This document shows, piece after piece, positions 7,673 to 18,596 of a stretch of 44,821 nt of DNA. The notes beneath the pieces were generated by a model. That model did no database searches and was not told the origin of the DNA. It worked only from the letters and a program-made list of their open reading frames with translations. Numbering within the stretch: the stretch's first letter is position 1; each line of letters begins with the position of its first letter. This DNA comes from Saprospiraceae bacterium (lineage in GTDB: Bacteria > Bacteroidota > Bacteroidia > Chitinophagales > Saprospiraceae), in contig JAIBCG010000022.1 of the NCBI GenBank assembly GCA_019694295.1, positions 1 through 44,821 of the forward strand, read 5' to 3'. A program made the position numbers and the translations under genes.

Positions 7673-8737
7673 ATGGGCAGACAACATTTCCATACATTCG
7701 ATGCTCTGAGGTTTTCTTCCTTCCTCCTGGTTTTCTTGCATCATTTACCCAAAACCGGTAATATTTGGATAGATTTTTTCCTCAAAAGCGGAGGTATTGG
7801 GGTCAGTTTTTTCTTTGTGTTGAGTGGCTTTCTGATTACTTATATTTTATTGTACGAAAAGAAAAACCGGCAGACCATTTCATTGAAAAAATTTTTTATC
7901 CGCCGTATATTGCGCATCTGGCCTTTGTTTTATCTCATGATAGCATTCGCCTTTCTGTCACCATATTTGCTTCAACTCTTTGATATTCGTTCTGCCAACA
8001 ATGGATACAAGCCGAATCTCTTAATATCGATGCTGTTTGTCGAAAATTACAGAATGATGCTAACCGACACATTTCCTGACGGAGCGCCATTAAGGATCAT
8101 GTGGACACTCTGTATAGAAGAACATTTTTATTTGCTTTGGGGAATATTGCTCTATTTCATTTCAGTAAAAAATGTTCCCCTACTCATTTTCGCAGCAATT
8201 GTCATTGCCAACATCGCAAGACCTATATACAGCACAGTTGGTATAAAACATCTCGATGTGTTTTCAAATTTCGACTATTTTGCATTCGGAGCGTTACCGG
8301 CATATATACTTTTATTTAAAAATAAGTTTATGGTAGCCATCGACAAAATACCTGTTTTGACAAAACACATCTTTCTATTGCTTACAACATGTTTTGTTTT
8401 CATTATTCCGAATGTTGCAGACCTTGATACTGCGTATTTTTGGGCACCAACTCTTTTCTGCCTGCTGTTCTCTACACTCATTCTTTTCACCTTAAGCAAA
8501 AACAACATTTATATTCAAGACGATTTGTGGTATAGCAGATTGGGCAAATATACCTATGGTTTATATTTATACCATACTATAGTACTGCTGCTGGCACTCC
8601 ATATTTTTAAGCCCTCTTCTATCATTAGCTGGTGTATCCTTACGTTGATCTCCCTTATCATCACCTGTATTATCAGCAGCGCTTCATATCATTTGTTCGA
8701 AAAGCAGTTTTTAAAACTTAAAAGATTTTATTATTGA
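7673..8737 (+). CDS. Acyltransferase 3 family membrane protein (OafA/YrhL-like)
   Basis: A 354-residue integral membrane acyltransferase of the acyltransferase-3 family, which transfers acetyl or other acyl groups to cell-surface sugars. The N-terminus has FDALRFSSFLLVFLHHLPK with the conserved His that is essential in the family, followed by FFFVLSGFLITYILL. The Arg-rich FFIRRILRIWPLFYLM segment and WTLCIEEHFYLLWG (conserved Glu) are also present. About ten membrane segments are evident. The final residues are positively charged and there is no SGNH domain. Flanking genes are unrelated, so the acceptor (O-antigen, exopolysaccharide or other glycan) is unknown. Confidence 0.9.
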   Translation: MGRQHFHTFDALRFSSFLLVFLHHLPKTGNIWIDFFLKSGGIGVSFFFVLSGFLITYILLYEKKNRQTISLKKFFIRRILRIWPLFYLMIAFAFLSPYLLQLFDIRSANNGYKPNLLISMLFVENYRMMLTDTFPDGAPLRIMWTLCIEEHFYLLWGILLYFISVKNVPLLIFAAIVIANIARPIYSTVGIKHLDVFSNFDYFAFGALPAYILLFKNKFMVAIDKIPVLTKHIFLLLTTCFVFIIPNVADLDTAYFWAPTLFCLLFSTLILFTLSKNNIYIQDDLWYSRLGKYTYGLYLYHTIVLLLALHIFKPSSIISWCILTLISLIITCIISSASYHLFEKQFLKLKRFYY

Positions 8738-9011
8738 ACATACCACATATAATGTATGGTTACAGCTTTGGATGTTAACACTACCCATATAAAATATTAT
8801 TAACAACAGACCAAAGTACTGTACTTTTATCTTGATCTTACCGAAATAATCAAATACTGCTGCTTATCTTTACCCCAGCTTACACAAAATTAATTTCAAC
8901 GAAAATGATTAGTACAAAAAATCAATGAAAAAGTGATAAAAGCATAATAAACTGTGATTTTGAGCTTTTGCAATGGATTTGAAGTAATAATTATTTGCAG
9001 TAAAGAGTCTA

Positions 9012-9461
9012 ATGCGATATTTGATTTTCACTTGTTTGTGTCTGGTTTTACCTTCAGGAAAACTTTCGAAAGTTGCATGGCTGACAGGTACTTGGAAACA
9101 TAGTTCTACGGATGGAGCAATATACGAAAGCTGGAAAAAAGAAAGCGAGAACTCGCTTGTCGGCATGAGCTATACGGTCAAGGAAGGTGATACAATAGTG
9201 TTCGAAACGATACATTTAACAGAACAAAATGACAGCCTATTATATATACCAAAGGTAAAATACCAAAATGATGAACAGCCTGTAATCTTCACGGCCACCA
9301 TTATTACAAATGAAAAAATGGTTTTCCACAATGATCAACATGATTTTCCGCAGATCATTTCTTACACTAAAATAACAACAGATTCAATGGTAGCTGAAAT
9401 TTCAGGCAGAGCAGAAGGTATTCTAAAATCTAAGGCATACCCGATGGTGAGGATAGAATAG
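9012..9461 (+). CDS. Small exported protein, DUF6265-like
   Basis: A 149-residue protein with a short hydrophobic N-terminus (about residues 1-16) likely to be a signal peptide. The motif VAWLTGTWKHSSTDGAIYESW, with the later FENDQ-like segment VFHNDQHDFPQIISY, fits the DUF6265-type family of small lipocalin-like proteins. I infer export from the hydrophobic N-terminus, but it lacks a clear lipobox and a typical cleavage site. It is isolated, with intergenic gaps of 274 bases upstream and 73 bases downstream, and faces a convergent lipoprotein gene. Function unknown. Confidence 0.7.
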   Translation: MRYLIFTCLCLVLPSGKLSKVAWLTGTWKHSSTDGAIYESWKKESENSLVGMSYTVKEGDTIVFETIHLTEQNDSLLYIPKVKYQNDEQPVIFTATIITNEKMVFHNDQHDFPQIISYTKITTDSMVAEISGRAEGILKSKAYPMVRIE

Positions 9462-9534
9462 TCTTCAAAAAAATTTGTTAAACCCAGACATACTGAAAAA
9501 GATATTAGTTGCGGGTTCAGTAGGATCGGAAGGC

Positions 9535-10071
9535 TTAATCTTTTTTATAAATATTGCCCCAGGTCCTATAAAAATGTGGGTTAGCCGCAGAACTCAAGGT
9601 ATAATACAAGCGATATTTGCCGGCAGGTATATTTGGTTTAAATAATGTTCCGTTTTGTCCTTTAAGTCGGGATACTTGCTTTGATTTGGCCGTCATTGTA
9701 CTATCTACTATTACTGCCTTGACAACTACTTCGCTAGAGAAATCACTATTAAATCCAACATACAAGGCATGTGTATCCTTAAATGGATTGGGAAAGCAAG
9801 CGTTTCTATCCGGTGGATTGTCTGACACCGAAGCTGGTGTGCTTGTGTTTTGAAGGTCAGCCGTATCAAGACTATTGAACAATGCAATCTCCGCTTTATT
9901 AAAGGTTTTTGACTGCCACTGACCATCAAGCAGACCAACTATAGGATAACCCTGTTCATCAAAACTCCATTGCTGGGAAACATCAATTATCAAAACTGAC
10001 GGATCATCGGCTTTATTACAACCTGCCAACAATATTACCAATAGAAGAAAATTTAATAATCTAGTTATCAC
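9535..10071 (-). CDS. Hypothetical lipoprotein
   Basis: A 178-residue protein starting at GTG 10071 with a clean lipoprotein signal: hydrophobic LLNFLLLVILLAGC, then N-K-A-D-D. A longer frame (start 10176) adds 35 residues before the signal and would hide it, so the shorter start is preferred. The mature part contains DVSQQWSFDEQGYPIVGLLD, DRNACFPNPFKDTHALYVGF and a final AGKYRLYYT segment, suggesting a beta-rich domain. The FPNPF-type stretch recalls sequences in Bacteroidota secreted proteins, but I do not recognise a family. It lies 227 bases upstream of the gyrB end, in the same direction as gyrB. Function unknown. Confidence 0.6.
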   Translation of the reverse strand: MITRLLNFLLLVILLAGCNKADDPSVLIIDVSQQWSFDEQGYPIVGLLDGQWQSKTFNKAEIALFNSLDTADLQNTSTPASVSDNPPDRNACFPNPFKDTHALYVGFNSDFSSEVVVKAVIVDSTMTAKSKQVSRLKGQNGTLFKPNIPAGKYRLYYTLSSAANPHFYRTWGNIYKKD

Positions 10072-10247
10072 GTTCGATTTAATTATAAACCAACAATTAA
10101 CAAACAACAAATGCACAAAAACGTATTCGCTATCGCAAATATAAGAAAATTCATCAGGTAAAATCCACACCAACATTATGCCACGATGGGCACACCGACA
10201 TTGTCCCTCAATGTATCCATATGATAAAAAACCTTACACAGACAAAT

Positions 10248-10295
10248 TCATTTTGCATCGGGTTTCACTCAAGTACTGAGTTGGGTGCAAAATGA
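10248..10295 (-). terminator. Nested hairpin after gyrB, probable terminator or 3' stabiliser
   Basis: A perfect 10-base inverted repeat (TCATTTTGCA at 10248-10257 with TGCAAAATGA at 10286-10295) encloses an inner 5-base hairpin, ACTCA/TGAGT. It begins 3 bases after the gyrB stop on the minus strand. There is no T-tract of the usual kind, although T residues occur in the outer arm. Confidence 0.45.
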
Positions 10296-10298
10296 TGA

Positions 10299-12329
<2,031 letters not shown>

Positions 12330-12444
12330 TTATTAAAATTAATATATTGTTAATCAATTATTTATATAAAAAATATTTATAAAATTGAAGGCAAATATTA
12401 TTTTGAAATAAGCTCTACCAACAAAGAATAATCCAAATTTTATT

Positions 12445-12864
12445 ATGCTAAAGGAATGGGTATTTACATTGCAGGGAATTGACAAGATAGCCAAAGAATT
12501 GCTCCATTCTCTGCCACCCGACAGTAAGGTGTTTTTGTCAGGTGAAATGGGTGCAGGCAAAACTACCTTGTGCAAATCTGTAATAAAAAATTTGGGTATT
12601 GATGATGAAATATCAAGTCCTACCTACTCTATTGTCAATGAATATATAATACCTCTGTCAAAGCGAAAGCTAAGGCACATGGATCTCTACAGGCTTAAAA
12701 ATATAGACGAAGCGCTTGATATTGGAATAGAAGATTATCTGTATGATGCTTCGTTTTGTCTCATCGAATGGCCCGATATAATCGAAAATCTGGCCAACGA
12801 AAAAACTTACTTCTTAAATATAAGCAGCATGTCGGATAATCGTCGTAAATTGGTATTTTTGTAG
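12445..12864 (+). CDS. tsaE: tRNA threonylcarbamoyladenosine biosynthesis ATPase TsaE
   Basis: A 139-residue ATPase of the TsaE/YjeE family that works with TsaB and TsaD to form the t6A modification at A37 of ANN-decoding tRNAs. The Walker A loop is GEMGAGKTT at residues 33-41, followed by SSPTYSIVNEY and the MDLYRL motif, with the late IEWPD of the family. The size matches typical TsaE. Its stop lies 15 bases before the alanine dehydrogenase start, so these could be co-transcribed, although a TAnnTTTG box within the tsaE end suggests ald also has a promoter. tsaB and tsaD are not in the window. Confidence 0.93.
   Translation: MLKEWVFTLQGIDKIAKELLHSLPPDSKVFLSGEMGAGKTTLCKSVIKNLGIDDEISSPTYSIVNEYIIPLSKRKLRHMDLYRLKNIDEALDIGIEDYLYDASFCLIEWPDIIENLANEKTYFLNISSMSDNRRKLVFL
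12854..12861 (+). promoter_or_regulatory. -7 promoter box for ald, inside the tsaE end
   Basis: TATTTTTG matches TAnnTTTG and ends 18 nt before the ald ATG. It overlaps the last codons of tsaE, so ald may be transcribed independently. No -33 element was verified. Confidence 0.35.
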
Positions 12865-12879
12865 CGAAATACAATACTT

Positions 12880-14100
12880 ATGAGCGACCCGAATATCAAA
12901 ATTCCTATTCCGGCAAGCCTGATGGCAGGTGCAGTACTTACCCAAGAAGAACGCCTGCAAGTAGATCAGCGAAAGGGAAAATTTGTCATCGGGATTCCTA
13001 AGGAAAGTACATTTCAGGAGAACAGAATAGCACTCGTACCATCATCTGTAGCAGCGCTTATTGCCAAAGGATATCACATCTACATAGAAGCAGGTGCAGG
13101 CGAAAAAGCAAATTTTTCTGACAGACTCTATGCAGAAAGCGGCGCAACCATCATCCATAGCAAAGAGGAAGTATTTAAATCGGATGTACTCATCAAAGTA
13201 GCACCGCCTACTATGGACGAAATAGACCTGATGCACCCCGGACAAATTCTGTTGTCGCCCCTACATCTCCCTATGCTGACAAGAGATTTTTTTATAAAAT
13301 TAAAATCAAAACGAGTTATAGCCATTGCCATAGAATACATCCAAGATCAGGTAGGTTCATTTCCTGTCGTCAGATCGATGAGCGAAATGGCCGGTATAAG
13401 CACAATACTGATAGGTGCCGAGCTATTGAGCAAGAGTAAAGGTGTACTGTTTGCAGGTATATCGGGTGTACCTCCTGCAAAAGTCTGTATATTGGGAGCA
13501 GGTGTTGTAGCCGAAAATGCCACACGTACCGCACTTGGCCTCGGCGCAGAGGTCCGGATATTCGACAACAATACTTATAAACTGATGAGGTTGCAGACAC
13601 ACATCGGGCAAAAACTGTTTACTTCATCCTTCGACCCGGAAGTATTGGACAGGGAAATTGCAAGTTCTGACCTCGTCATTGGTGCCATTCATTCTAAAAC
13701 CGGCCGTGCACCCATAATCATTACAGAAAATATGGTTAGCAAAATGAAACCTGGCTCTGTTATTATTGATGCGAGTATTGACCAAGGAGGCTGCTTCGAG
13801 ACATCCAAAATAACAACCCATGACGATCCTACCTTCGAAGTATATGATGTCATCCATTACTGCGTACCGAACATTTCATCCAAAGTGCCCCAGACTGCTT
13901 CACAAGGCCTTTCCAATATTCTTACACCATTATTGATGCAGGCTGATGATGCAGGCGGAATTGAAAAATTGCTTTACACAAGCTTCGGACTACGGCACGG
14001 TGTCTATACATACAAAGGAAGCCTGACCAATCCTCATCTCGGAGATAGATTTCAGATCAATTATACCGACCTCGACCTGCTGATCACATCCAATCTCTGA
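12880..14100 (+). CDS. ald: Alanine dehydrogenase
   Basis: A 406-residue NAD-dependent alanine dehydrogenase, interconverting L-alanine and pyruvate plus ammonia. Evidence is the AlaDh/PNT N-terminal domain (GIPKESTFQENRIALVPSSV, residues about 38-57), then SEMAGISTILIGAELL, the NAD-binding GISGVPPAKVCILGAGVV and the signature IIDASIDQGGCFET. The ending YCVPNISSKVPQTASQGLSN is also typical. About 37 extra residues precede the domain, a feature of homologues in this phylum. The alternative, NAD(P) transhydrogenase alpha subunit, is less likely because no PntB or membrane partner follows. A gap of only 39 bases separates it from the comF-like gene. Confidence 0.9.
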   Translation: MSDPNIKIPIPASLMAGAVLTQEERLQVDQRKGKFVIGIPKESTFQENRIALVPSSVAALIAKGYHIYIEAGAGEKANFSDRLYAESGATIIHSKEEVFKSDVLIKVAPPTMDEIDLMHPGQILLSPLHLPMLTRDFFIKLKSKRVIAIAIEYIQDQVGSFPVVRSMSEMAGISTILIGAELLSKSKGVLFAGISGVPPAKVCILGAGVVAENATRTALGLGAEVRIFDNNTYKLMRLQTHIGQKLFTSSFDPEVLDREIASSDLVIGAIHSKTGRAPIIITENMVSKMKPGSVIIDASIDQGGCFETSKITTHDDPTFEVYDVIHYCVPNISSKVPQTASQGLSNILTPLLMQADDAGGIEKLLYTSFGLRHGVYTYKGSLTNPHLGDRFQINYTDLDLLITSNL

Positions 14101-14139
14101 TGGTTTCCATGATACATAGTCAGCATAAATGTACAAAGA

Positions 14140-14838
14140 ATGAAAGCCGGCGAATTAATTGAGCATGTAGTCAACTTATTTTACCCAAAGCTTTGCCTTG
14201 CCTGTGAATGCGAAAACTACAGTGGTACAATACCGGTATGTGTATCTTGCTTGGCAGAGCTGCCACTCACCAATATGCACAACCAACAAGAAAATCTGAT
14301 AACGGAAAGATTACTTGGCAGGATCAATCTGCACTCAGCTGCTGCATTATTTTATTTTACAAAAAAAAGCAAAGTGCAGCACCTTGTCCATCAGGTAAAA
14401 TATTCGGGCGACCCAACAATCGCAAATATGCTCGGACATTGGATGGGCAGGTACCTGAGTAAATCTGATCTGTTCAACCAGATAGATATGATAGTACCGG
14501 TACCTTTGCACAAAGACAAATTACAAAAGAGGGGCTACAACCAAAGTGCAGAATTCGGGAAAGGCTTAGCAGACATACTGGGTAGTCCATGCCTGCCCGA
14601 TGCACTTCGGCGCACTAAACAATCGGTCTCCCAGACCACCGGCAACAGGACCGCACGACTCTTGAATGTGCATGAATCTTTTTCCCTTAATACCGGAATT
14701 GACCTGTCAGGCAAACACATCCTGCTCGTAGATGATGTACTCACCACAGGAGCCACCATCGAAGCCTGTGCTACCAAGATTCTTGCATTGCCCGATACCA
14801 AAATAAGCATCTGTGTAATGGCCATTGTAATGGATTGA
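14140..14838 (+). CDS. ComF family phosphoribosyltransferase-like protein
   Basis: A 232-residue ComF/GntX-like protein. The N-terminus has the Cys pairs C-x-x-C and C-x-x-C (LCLACECEN..., VCVSCLAEL) expected to bind zinc. The C-terminal half is a phosphoribosyltransferase domain, with the PRPP loop HILLVDDVLTTGATIEACA at about residues 190-208 (two Asp followed by TTGAT), and KRGYNQS/QTTGNRTARLLNV features upstream. In naturally transformable bacteria ComF supports DNA uptake, but homologues are widespread elsewhere, and no competence genes are in this window. It follows ald closely and precedes the SdiA-regulated-like gene by 111 bases. Confidence 0.88.
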   Translation: MKAGELIEHVVNLFYPKLCLACECENYSGTIPVCVSCLAELPLTNMHNQQENLITERLLGRINLHSAAALFYFTKKSKVQHLVHQVKYSGDPTIANMLGHWMGRYLSKSDLFNQIDMIVPVPLHKDKLQKRGYNQSAEFGKGLADILGSPCLPDALRRTKQSVSQTTGNRTARLLNVHESFSLNTGIDLSGKHILLVDDVLTTGATIEACATKILALPDTKISICVMAIVMD

Positions 14839-14886
14839 TAAACGGTTATACACCGGAAATCATTTTATAATATTTAACACAAGTTT

Positions 14887-14895
14887 TTATCCACA
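14887..14895 (+). promoter_or_regulatory. Perfect DnaA-box match
   Basis: TTATCCACA is identical to the strong DnaA box of E. coli. A partial copy, TTATCCATT, lies at 14906-14914. Only these two were seen, and no dnaA is nearby, so this is not claimed as an origin. Confidence 0.25.
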
Positions 14896-14949
14896 ATACA
14901 CATTTTTATCCATTTCTTTGCGTTTTAACTTGTAACAAAACAACATATA

Positions 14950-15861
14950 ATGCCTGCTAAATTCATCAACAACTTACATTGGTCAGGAAGCAGTCCGCTG
15001 ATTGCTTTGCTATTGCTTTTTTTCTCCAAAACCATTGCTGTTGGACAGAATATTCCATTTAATTTTAACAATCCTGACAGGCAAATTATGCTCGACAGTC
15101 AGTTGCAGGAGATTTCGGGTATCAGTATGTACAAAAATGATACAACCTTACTTGCTATACAAGACGAGTCGGGTACAGTGTTTACCATAAGTGGCAATAC
15201 AGGTGCCATCTTGAAAAAAACAGAATTTACAGGAAAAGGCGATTTTGAAGATATACAGTATGCTTCACCATTTGTATTTGCCAATAAAAGCAATGGCAGC
15301 ATTTTTCAGCTTGATGCCTCAACATTTAAGCTCATAAAATCTTTTGAATCCGGCCTTGAAAAACTCAATGACGTAGAAGGAATGTTTTATTCGTCAACCG
15401 ACAATAGCCTTCTACTCGCATGCAAGGGACCAAAAGATCAAAATCCGGGTTCGGAAAATGCCCGATTGGTCTTCCGCTACGATCTGAAGGCAAGCAGACT
15501 AATAGAAAAACCCATTTTCCATTTCACTAAAGATGCATTTATAGAGTTTGTAAGCAAGCAACAGGACACAAGAGAAAACCTCGACCTCAAGGCAAACTAC
15601 AATAATAACGTTCCCGAATTTTCATTCGGCCCTTCGGCCATAGCACAAGATCCTATTACCAAAAATTATTACATTCTGTCATCAGCCGGAAAAGTGCTGG
15701 TAGTAGTAAAACCTAACGGCGAAATGGTAGATATTATTAAGCTGCACAAGAAAATATATCTACAGCCAGAAGGTTTAAGTTTTGACTCAAAGGGCAATCT
15801 TTATATAGCAAGTGAAGGTAAAAAAAAGGTGGCAACGCTGAGTTTTCATAAAAGATTGTAA
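14950..15861 (+). CDS. SdiA-regulated-like beta-propeller protein
   Basis: A 303-residue exported protein with an N-terminal hydrophobic region (about 15-33). The rest resembles the SdiA-regulated/YjiK-type family: LQEISGISMYKNDTTLLAIQDESG, GDFEDIQYA, LNDVEGMFYS and LQPEGLSFDSKGNLYIASEG near the end. These repeats form a six-bladed propeller, probably in the periplasm. The family name comes from a quorum-sensing regulon, but no such regulator is in this window, so no link should be assumed. The final repeat contains the DSKGNLY loop typical of propellers. Molecular function unknown. Confidence 0.75.
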   Translation: MPAKFINNLHWSGSSPLIALLLLFFSKTIAVGQNIPFNFNNPDRQIMLDSQLQEISGISMYKNDTTLLAIQDESGTVFTISGNTGAILKKTEFTGKGDFEDIQYASPFVFANKSNGSIFQLDASTFKLIKSFESGLEKLNDVEGMFYSSTDNSLLLACKGPKDQNPGSENARLVFRYDLKASRLIEKPIFHFTKDAFIEFVSKQQDTRENLDLKANYNNNVPEFSFGPSAIAQDPITKNYYILSSAGKVLVVVKPNGEMVDIIKLHKKIYLQPEGLSFDSKGNLYIASEGKKKVATLSFHKRL

Positions 15862-15937
15862 TAAACTACATTTCAGCTCTTTTATTTTAACTAATTTTGC
15901 TCCCGTTCGTTTAGTTAATTAGCAATTTATTTTTGAA

Positions 15938-17179
15938 ATGAGTGTAGTAGATATTAAAGTACCATCCATCGGTGAATCAATAACGGAAGTAACCTTGTCA
16001 AAATGGCTGAAGGCCGACGGTGATATCGTAAAAGTAGATGAACCAATCTGCGAATTTGAATCTGATAAAGCAACGCTGGAATTTCCAGCCGAAGTTTCGG
16101 GAAAATTAACCCTGATAGCTAAGGAAGGCGATGACCTGAAAATTGGTCAGCTCATGGCAAGAATAGATACATCTGTTTCTGAACCTTCAGCTACTCAGGC
16201 TACAACCTCAGCTTCAGCTCCTCAACAGACCATTTCTACTCCTGAAAACCCAACATTCTCAAACGTAGCAGGTCATCCTTCTCCGGCTGCTGCCAAAATG
16301 ATGGCTGAATCAAATATTGATGCATCACAGATTACTGCTACCGGTAAGGATGGTCGCATTCGGAAGGAAGATGTACAGGTAGCTCAGGAAAAAATATTAA
16401 CTGAAGAACCAAAAACTGTTGTAGAAGCGGCACCTAAGGCTGCCGAACCGACAACATCCAGCCCTTTGACCGCATTCAGTCGCTCAGTACGTAAAGAAAA
16501 AATGACCAGAATGAGGCGAACCATTGCTGCCCGCTTGGTATCAGCCAAGAACAATACGGCCATGCTCACCACCTTCAACGAAGTGGACATGACAGCACTC
16601 ATGGACTTGCGCAAAAACTACCAGGACAGATTTGTCGAAAAATTCGGCATCAAACTGGGTTTTATGTCACTCTTCGCAAAAGCTTGTGCCAAAGTATTAC
16701 TCGAAATGCCCGAGGTGAATGCCCGTATCGAAGATGATTCTCTAGTATTCCACGACTATGCAGATGTATCAATAGCCATTTCTACCCCGACCGGACTTGT
16801 AGTACCACCTGTACACAATACAGAATCACTCAGCCTGGCAGAAATAGAATTTAAAATTAAAGAATTAGCTGATAAGGCACGTACCGGCAAACTCACACTC
16901 GAAGAAATGACAGGCGGTACATTTACCATCACCAACGGTGGTGTGTTTGGCTCTATGATGAGCACACCGATACTCAACGAACCTCAGTCGGCCATATTGG
17001 GTATGCACGCTATCATCAACAGGCCGGTAGCAGTCAACAACGAAATGATGATAAGACCTATGATGTACATCGCTTTGTCTTACGATCACCGGGTTATTGA
17101 CGGCAGTTCGTCTGTTACGTTTTTGGTAAGAGTGAAAAAATTGCTCGAAGATCCGGTCAGTCTCTTATTAGATTTGTAA
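15938..17179 (+). CDS. sucB: Dihydrolipoamide succinyltransferase (2-oxoglutarate dehydrogenase E2)
   Basis: A 413-residue E2 subunit that moves succinyl groups to CoA in the 2-oxoglutarate dehydrogenase complex. The lipoyl domain has [10 protein letters not shown] and the lipoylated Lys in [12 protein letters not shown] (K44). The E3/E1-binding domain ([13 protein letters not shown]) follows at about residues 112-146, then the catalytic domain with [29 protein letters not shown] and the active-site His in [11 protein letters not shown] near the C-terminus. The sequence ([17 protein letters not shown]) matches the succinyl rather than pyruvate-type E2. An Ala/Thr/Pro-rich linker lies near residues 80-105. 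The E1 gene is not adjacent. It converges with scpA. Confidence 0.92.
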   Translation: MSVVDIKVPSIGESITEVTLSKWLKADGDIVKVDEPICEFESDKATLEFPAEVSGKLTLIAKEGDDLKIGQLMARIDTSVSEPSATQATTSASAPQQTISTPENPTFSNVAGHPSPAAAKMMAESNIDASQITATGKDGRIRKEDVQVAQEKILTEEPKTVVEAAPKAAEPTTSSPLTAFSRSVRKEKMTRMRRTIAARLVSAKNNTAMLTTFNEVDMTALMDLRKNYQDRFVEKFGIKLGFMSLFAKACAKVLLEMPEVNARIEDDSLVFHDYADVSIAISTPTGLVVPPVHNTESLSLAEIEFKIKELADKARTGKLTLEEMTGGTFTITNGGVFGSMMSTPILNEPQSAILGMHAIINRPVAVNNEMMIRPMMYIALSYDHRVIDGSSSVTFLVRVKKLLEDPVSLLLDL

Positions 17180-17188
17180 AATAAAAAA

Positions 17189-17950
17189 TCACACAGCCTT
17201 TTGATCTACCTTTGACAACCAGAAGTTGTTGAAACCTTCACCTACGATGATGTGTATTTTACCTTCGTTGAGCATCTCAAGCAATGCCAGGAAGGTCACA
17301 ATAGCATGTATGCGGTTTTGGCACACTTTAAACAACTGATCGAATCCGGTTTTGATATCTTTTTGCACGATGCTGAGTATGTATTCCTGCTGTTCGGCTA
17401 TGGTATAAGGGTAGTTGTACACCTGGTGCGTGATGATCTTCTTTGATTCGCGCTGGTTTTCAAGTACTCTTTCGAATGCTTTGAGTAGTTTGAACAAAGT
17501 GACGGACTCCCATTCTGTATCAATGAGGCCTCTTGAAGCAATGAGGTGTAATTCCTGACTTATGTTGCCGCGTTTTTCCTGTAGTTGCCGTCTCTCTTCC
17601 AACTTTTGGATGTCAGCAAGTATTTCCTTAAACTGTTTGTACTCAAGTAGCCTTTGTACGAGTTCCTCTCTTGGGTCTATTTCGTTGCCTTCTTCATCTA
17701 CGGCTTTCCTTGGCAGCAGTAGTTTGGCTTTAATTTTCATTAGTGTAGCTGCTACAAGTATAAATTCGCTTGCCAGGTCAATATTTAGCTTTTCAATATG
17801 CTTGATATATTGGAGGAAATCATCGGTTATTTTAGCAATGGGAATGTTGTAAATATCCAGCTCATCGCGTTCTATGAAAAACAAAAGCAGATCGAACGGA
17901 CCTTCGAACTGTGGTAGTTTAATAGTATAGCTTGTAGCTGTATTCTGCAT
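17189..17950 (-). CDS. scpA: Segregation and condensation protein A
   Basis: A 253-residue ScpA, the kleisin of the SMC-ScpA-ScpB condensin complex that organises and segregates chromosomes. The family start LPQFEGPFDLLLFFIERDELDIYNIPI is at about residues 12-38, followed by DFLQYIKHIEKLNIDLASEFI and LMKIKAKLLLP. The C-terminal winged-helix part (IVTFLALLEMLNEGKI) is intact. A TTG at 17959 is in frame but falls inside a promoter-like box, so I choose the ATG at 17950. scpB and smc are not in the window. It is tail to tail with sucB, with 9 bases between them. Confidence 0.92.
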   Translation of the reverse strand: MQNTATSYTIKLPQFEGPFDLLLFFIERDELDIYNIPIAKITDDFLQYIKHIEKLNIDLASEFILVAATLMKIKAKLLLPRKAVDEEGNEIDPREELVQRLLEYKQFKEILADIQKLEERRQLQEKRGNISQELHLIASRGLIDTEWESVTLFKLLKAFERVLENQRESKKIITHQVYNYPYTIAEQQEYILSIVQKDIKTGFDQLFKVCQNRIHAIVTFLALLEMLNEGKIHIIVGEGFNNFWLSKVDQKAV

Positions 17951-17956
17951 ATACTG

Positions 17957-17964
17957 CAAAGTTA
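17957..17964 (-). promoter_or_regulatory. -7 promoter box just before scpA
   Basis: The minus strand reads TAACTTTG, a TAnnTTTG match, followed by 6 nt and the scpA ATG. A TTG lies about 16 nt upstream of the box, slightly short of ideal spacing. The predicted RNA would start at or next to the start codon. Confidence 0.45.
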
Positions 17965-18067
17965 ATGAATGTTAGTGAGCCAATACTATGAGGCTACAAT
18001 ATTTCAGATGTTATTGCGTGTTTCTTATGATTGTCTGAATAAAAAATTATCCGGAACAAATACATAC

Positions 18068-18114
18068 GAAAAGGTGGTTGCTCTTACCTGAATTTTAGAA
18101 CAACCACCCTTTCA
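18068..18114 (-). terminator. Intrinsic terminator after the second PepSY-like gene
   Basis: GGTGGTTG (18073-18080) pairs with CAACCACC (18101-18108), an 8-base stem. On the minus strand it is followed by TTTTC. It lies about 20 bases beyond the stop of the PepSY-like lipoprotein gene, ending the two-component system operon. Confidence 0.65.
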
Positions 18115-18132
18115 TTCTGGTTAACCTACCGG

Positions 18133-18564
18133 TCAATCTTCGATGTACAAAAATTCTCCTTTCTGGTTAAATACAAGGGTTACATCGTTATCCAGTTCAA
18201 TTTTCTGAATGTTAAGCTCTGTTTCCCAACCGGTAATGGTATTTGAAGGAAAGTTTGCGCCTAAATAGGAAAGTATTGGAGCAGGTATCACACTGTCCGG
18301 CAATTTAGAAATACCGTCAATGTCAATGATATTTTTATGCTTGTCAAATTCGAGTTTGACATTGCATGACAGTGTAATTTCGTATTTCTCAAGTTCAAAA
18401 TTTTCCTCCACTGCCCTTACAATATTGCAATTAGGGAAATGTGCAGCTACATAGCTTTTGATTTCTGCCGGTATTTTGTGGTCGGGTAGAATACTTTCCT
18501 TCTCGCAGCTTGTAATGCCTACCAAAAGAATACTCAGGACCAACAATTTTTGAATGCTTTTCAT
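18133..18564 (-). CDS. PepSY-like lipoprotein
   Basis: A 143-residue protein with a lipoprotein signal (SILLVGITSC). It holds two PepSY-like repeats: IKSYVAAHFPNCNIVRAVEEN with its beta segment KYEITLSCNVKLEFDKHKNI, then ILSYLGANFPSNTITGWETEL with DNDVTLVFNQKGEFL. These small domains resemble protease-inhibitor or beta-lactamase-inhibitor-like folds, and in this phylum are often found beside sensor kinases. It lies 32 bases after the related 149-residue gene and downstream of the kinase, so it may modulate the sensor or be its target, which is inference. Its mature part should be outside the cytoplasm. Confidence 0.8.
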   Translation of the reverse strand: MKSIQKLLVLSILLVGITSCEKESILPDHKIPAEIKSYVAAHFPNCNIVRAVEENFELEKYEITLSCNVKLEFDKHKNIIDIDGISKLPDSVIPAPILSYLGANFPSNTITGWETELNIQKIELDNDVTLVFNQKGEFLYIED

Positions 18565-18596
18565 GATATTTTTGTTTATTTGAATGATTGGAAATG

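Noticed and set aside
8909..9166. 85-residue minus-strand frame near the DUF6265-like gene
   Set aside because: It overlaps the start of a gene with a better signature and has no features itself.
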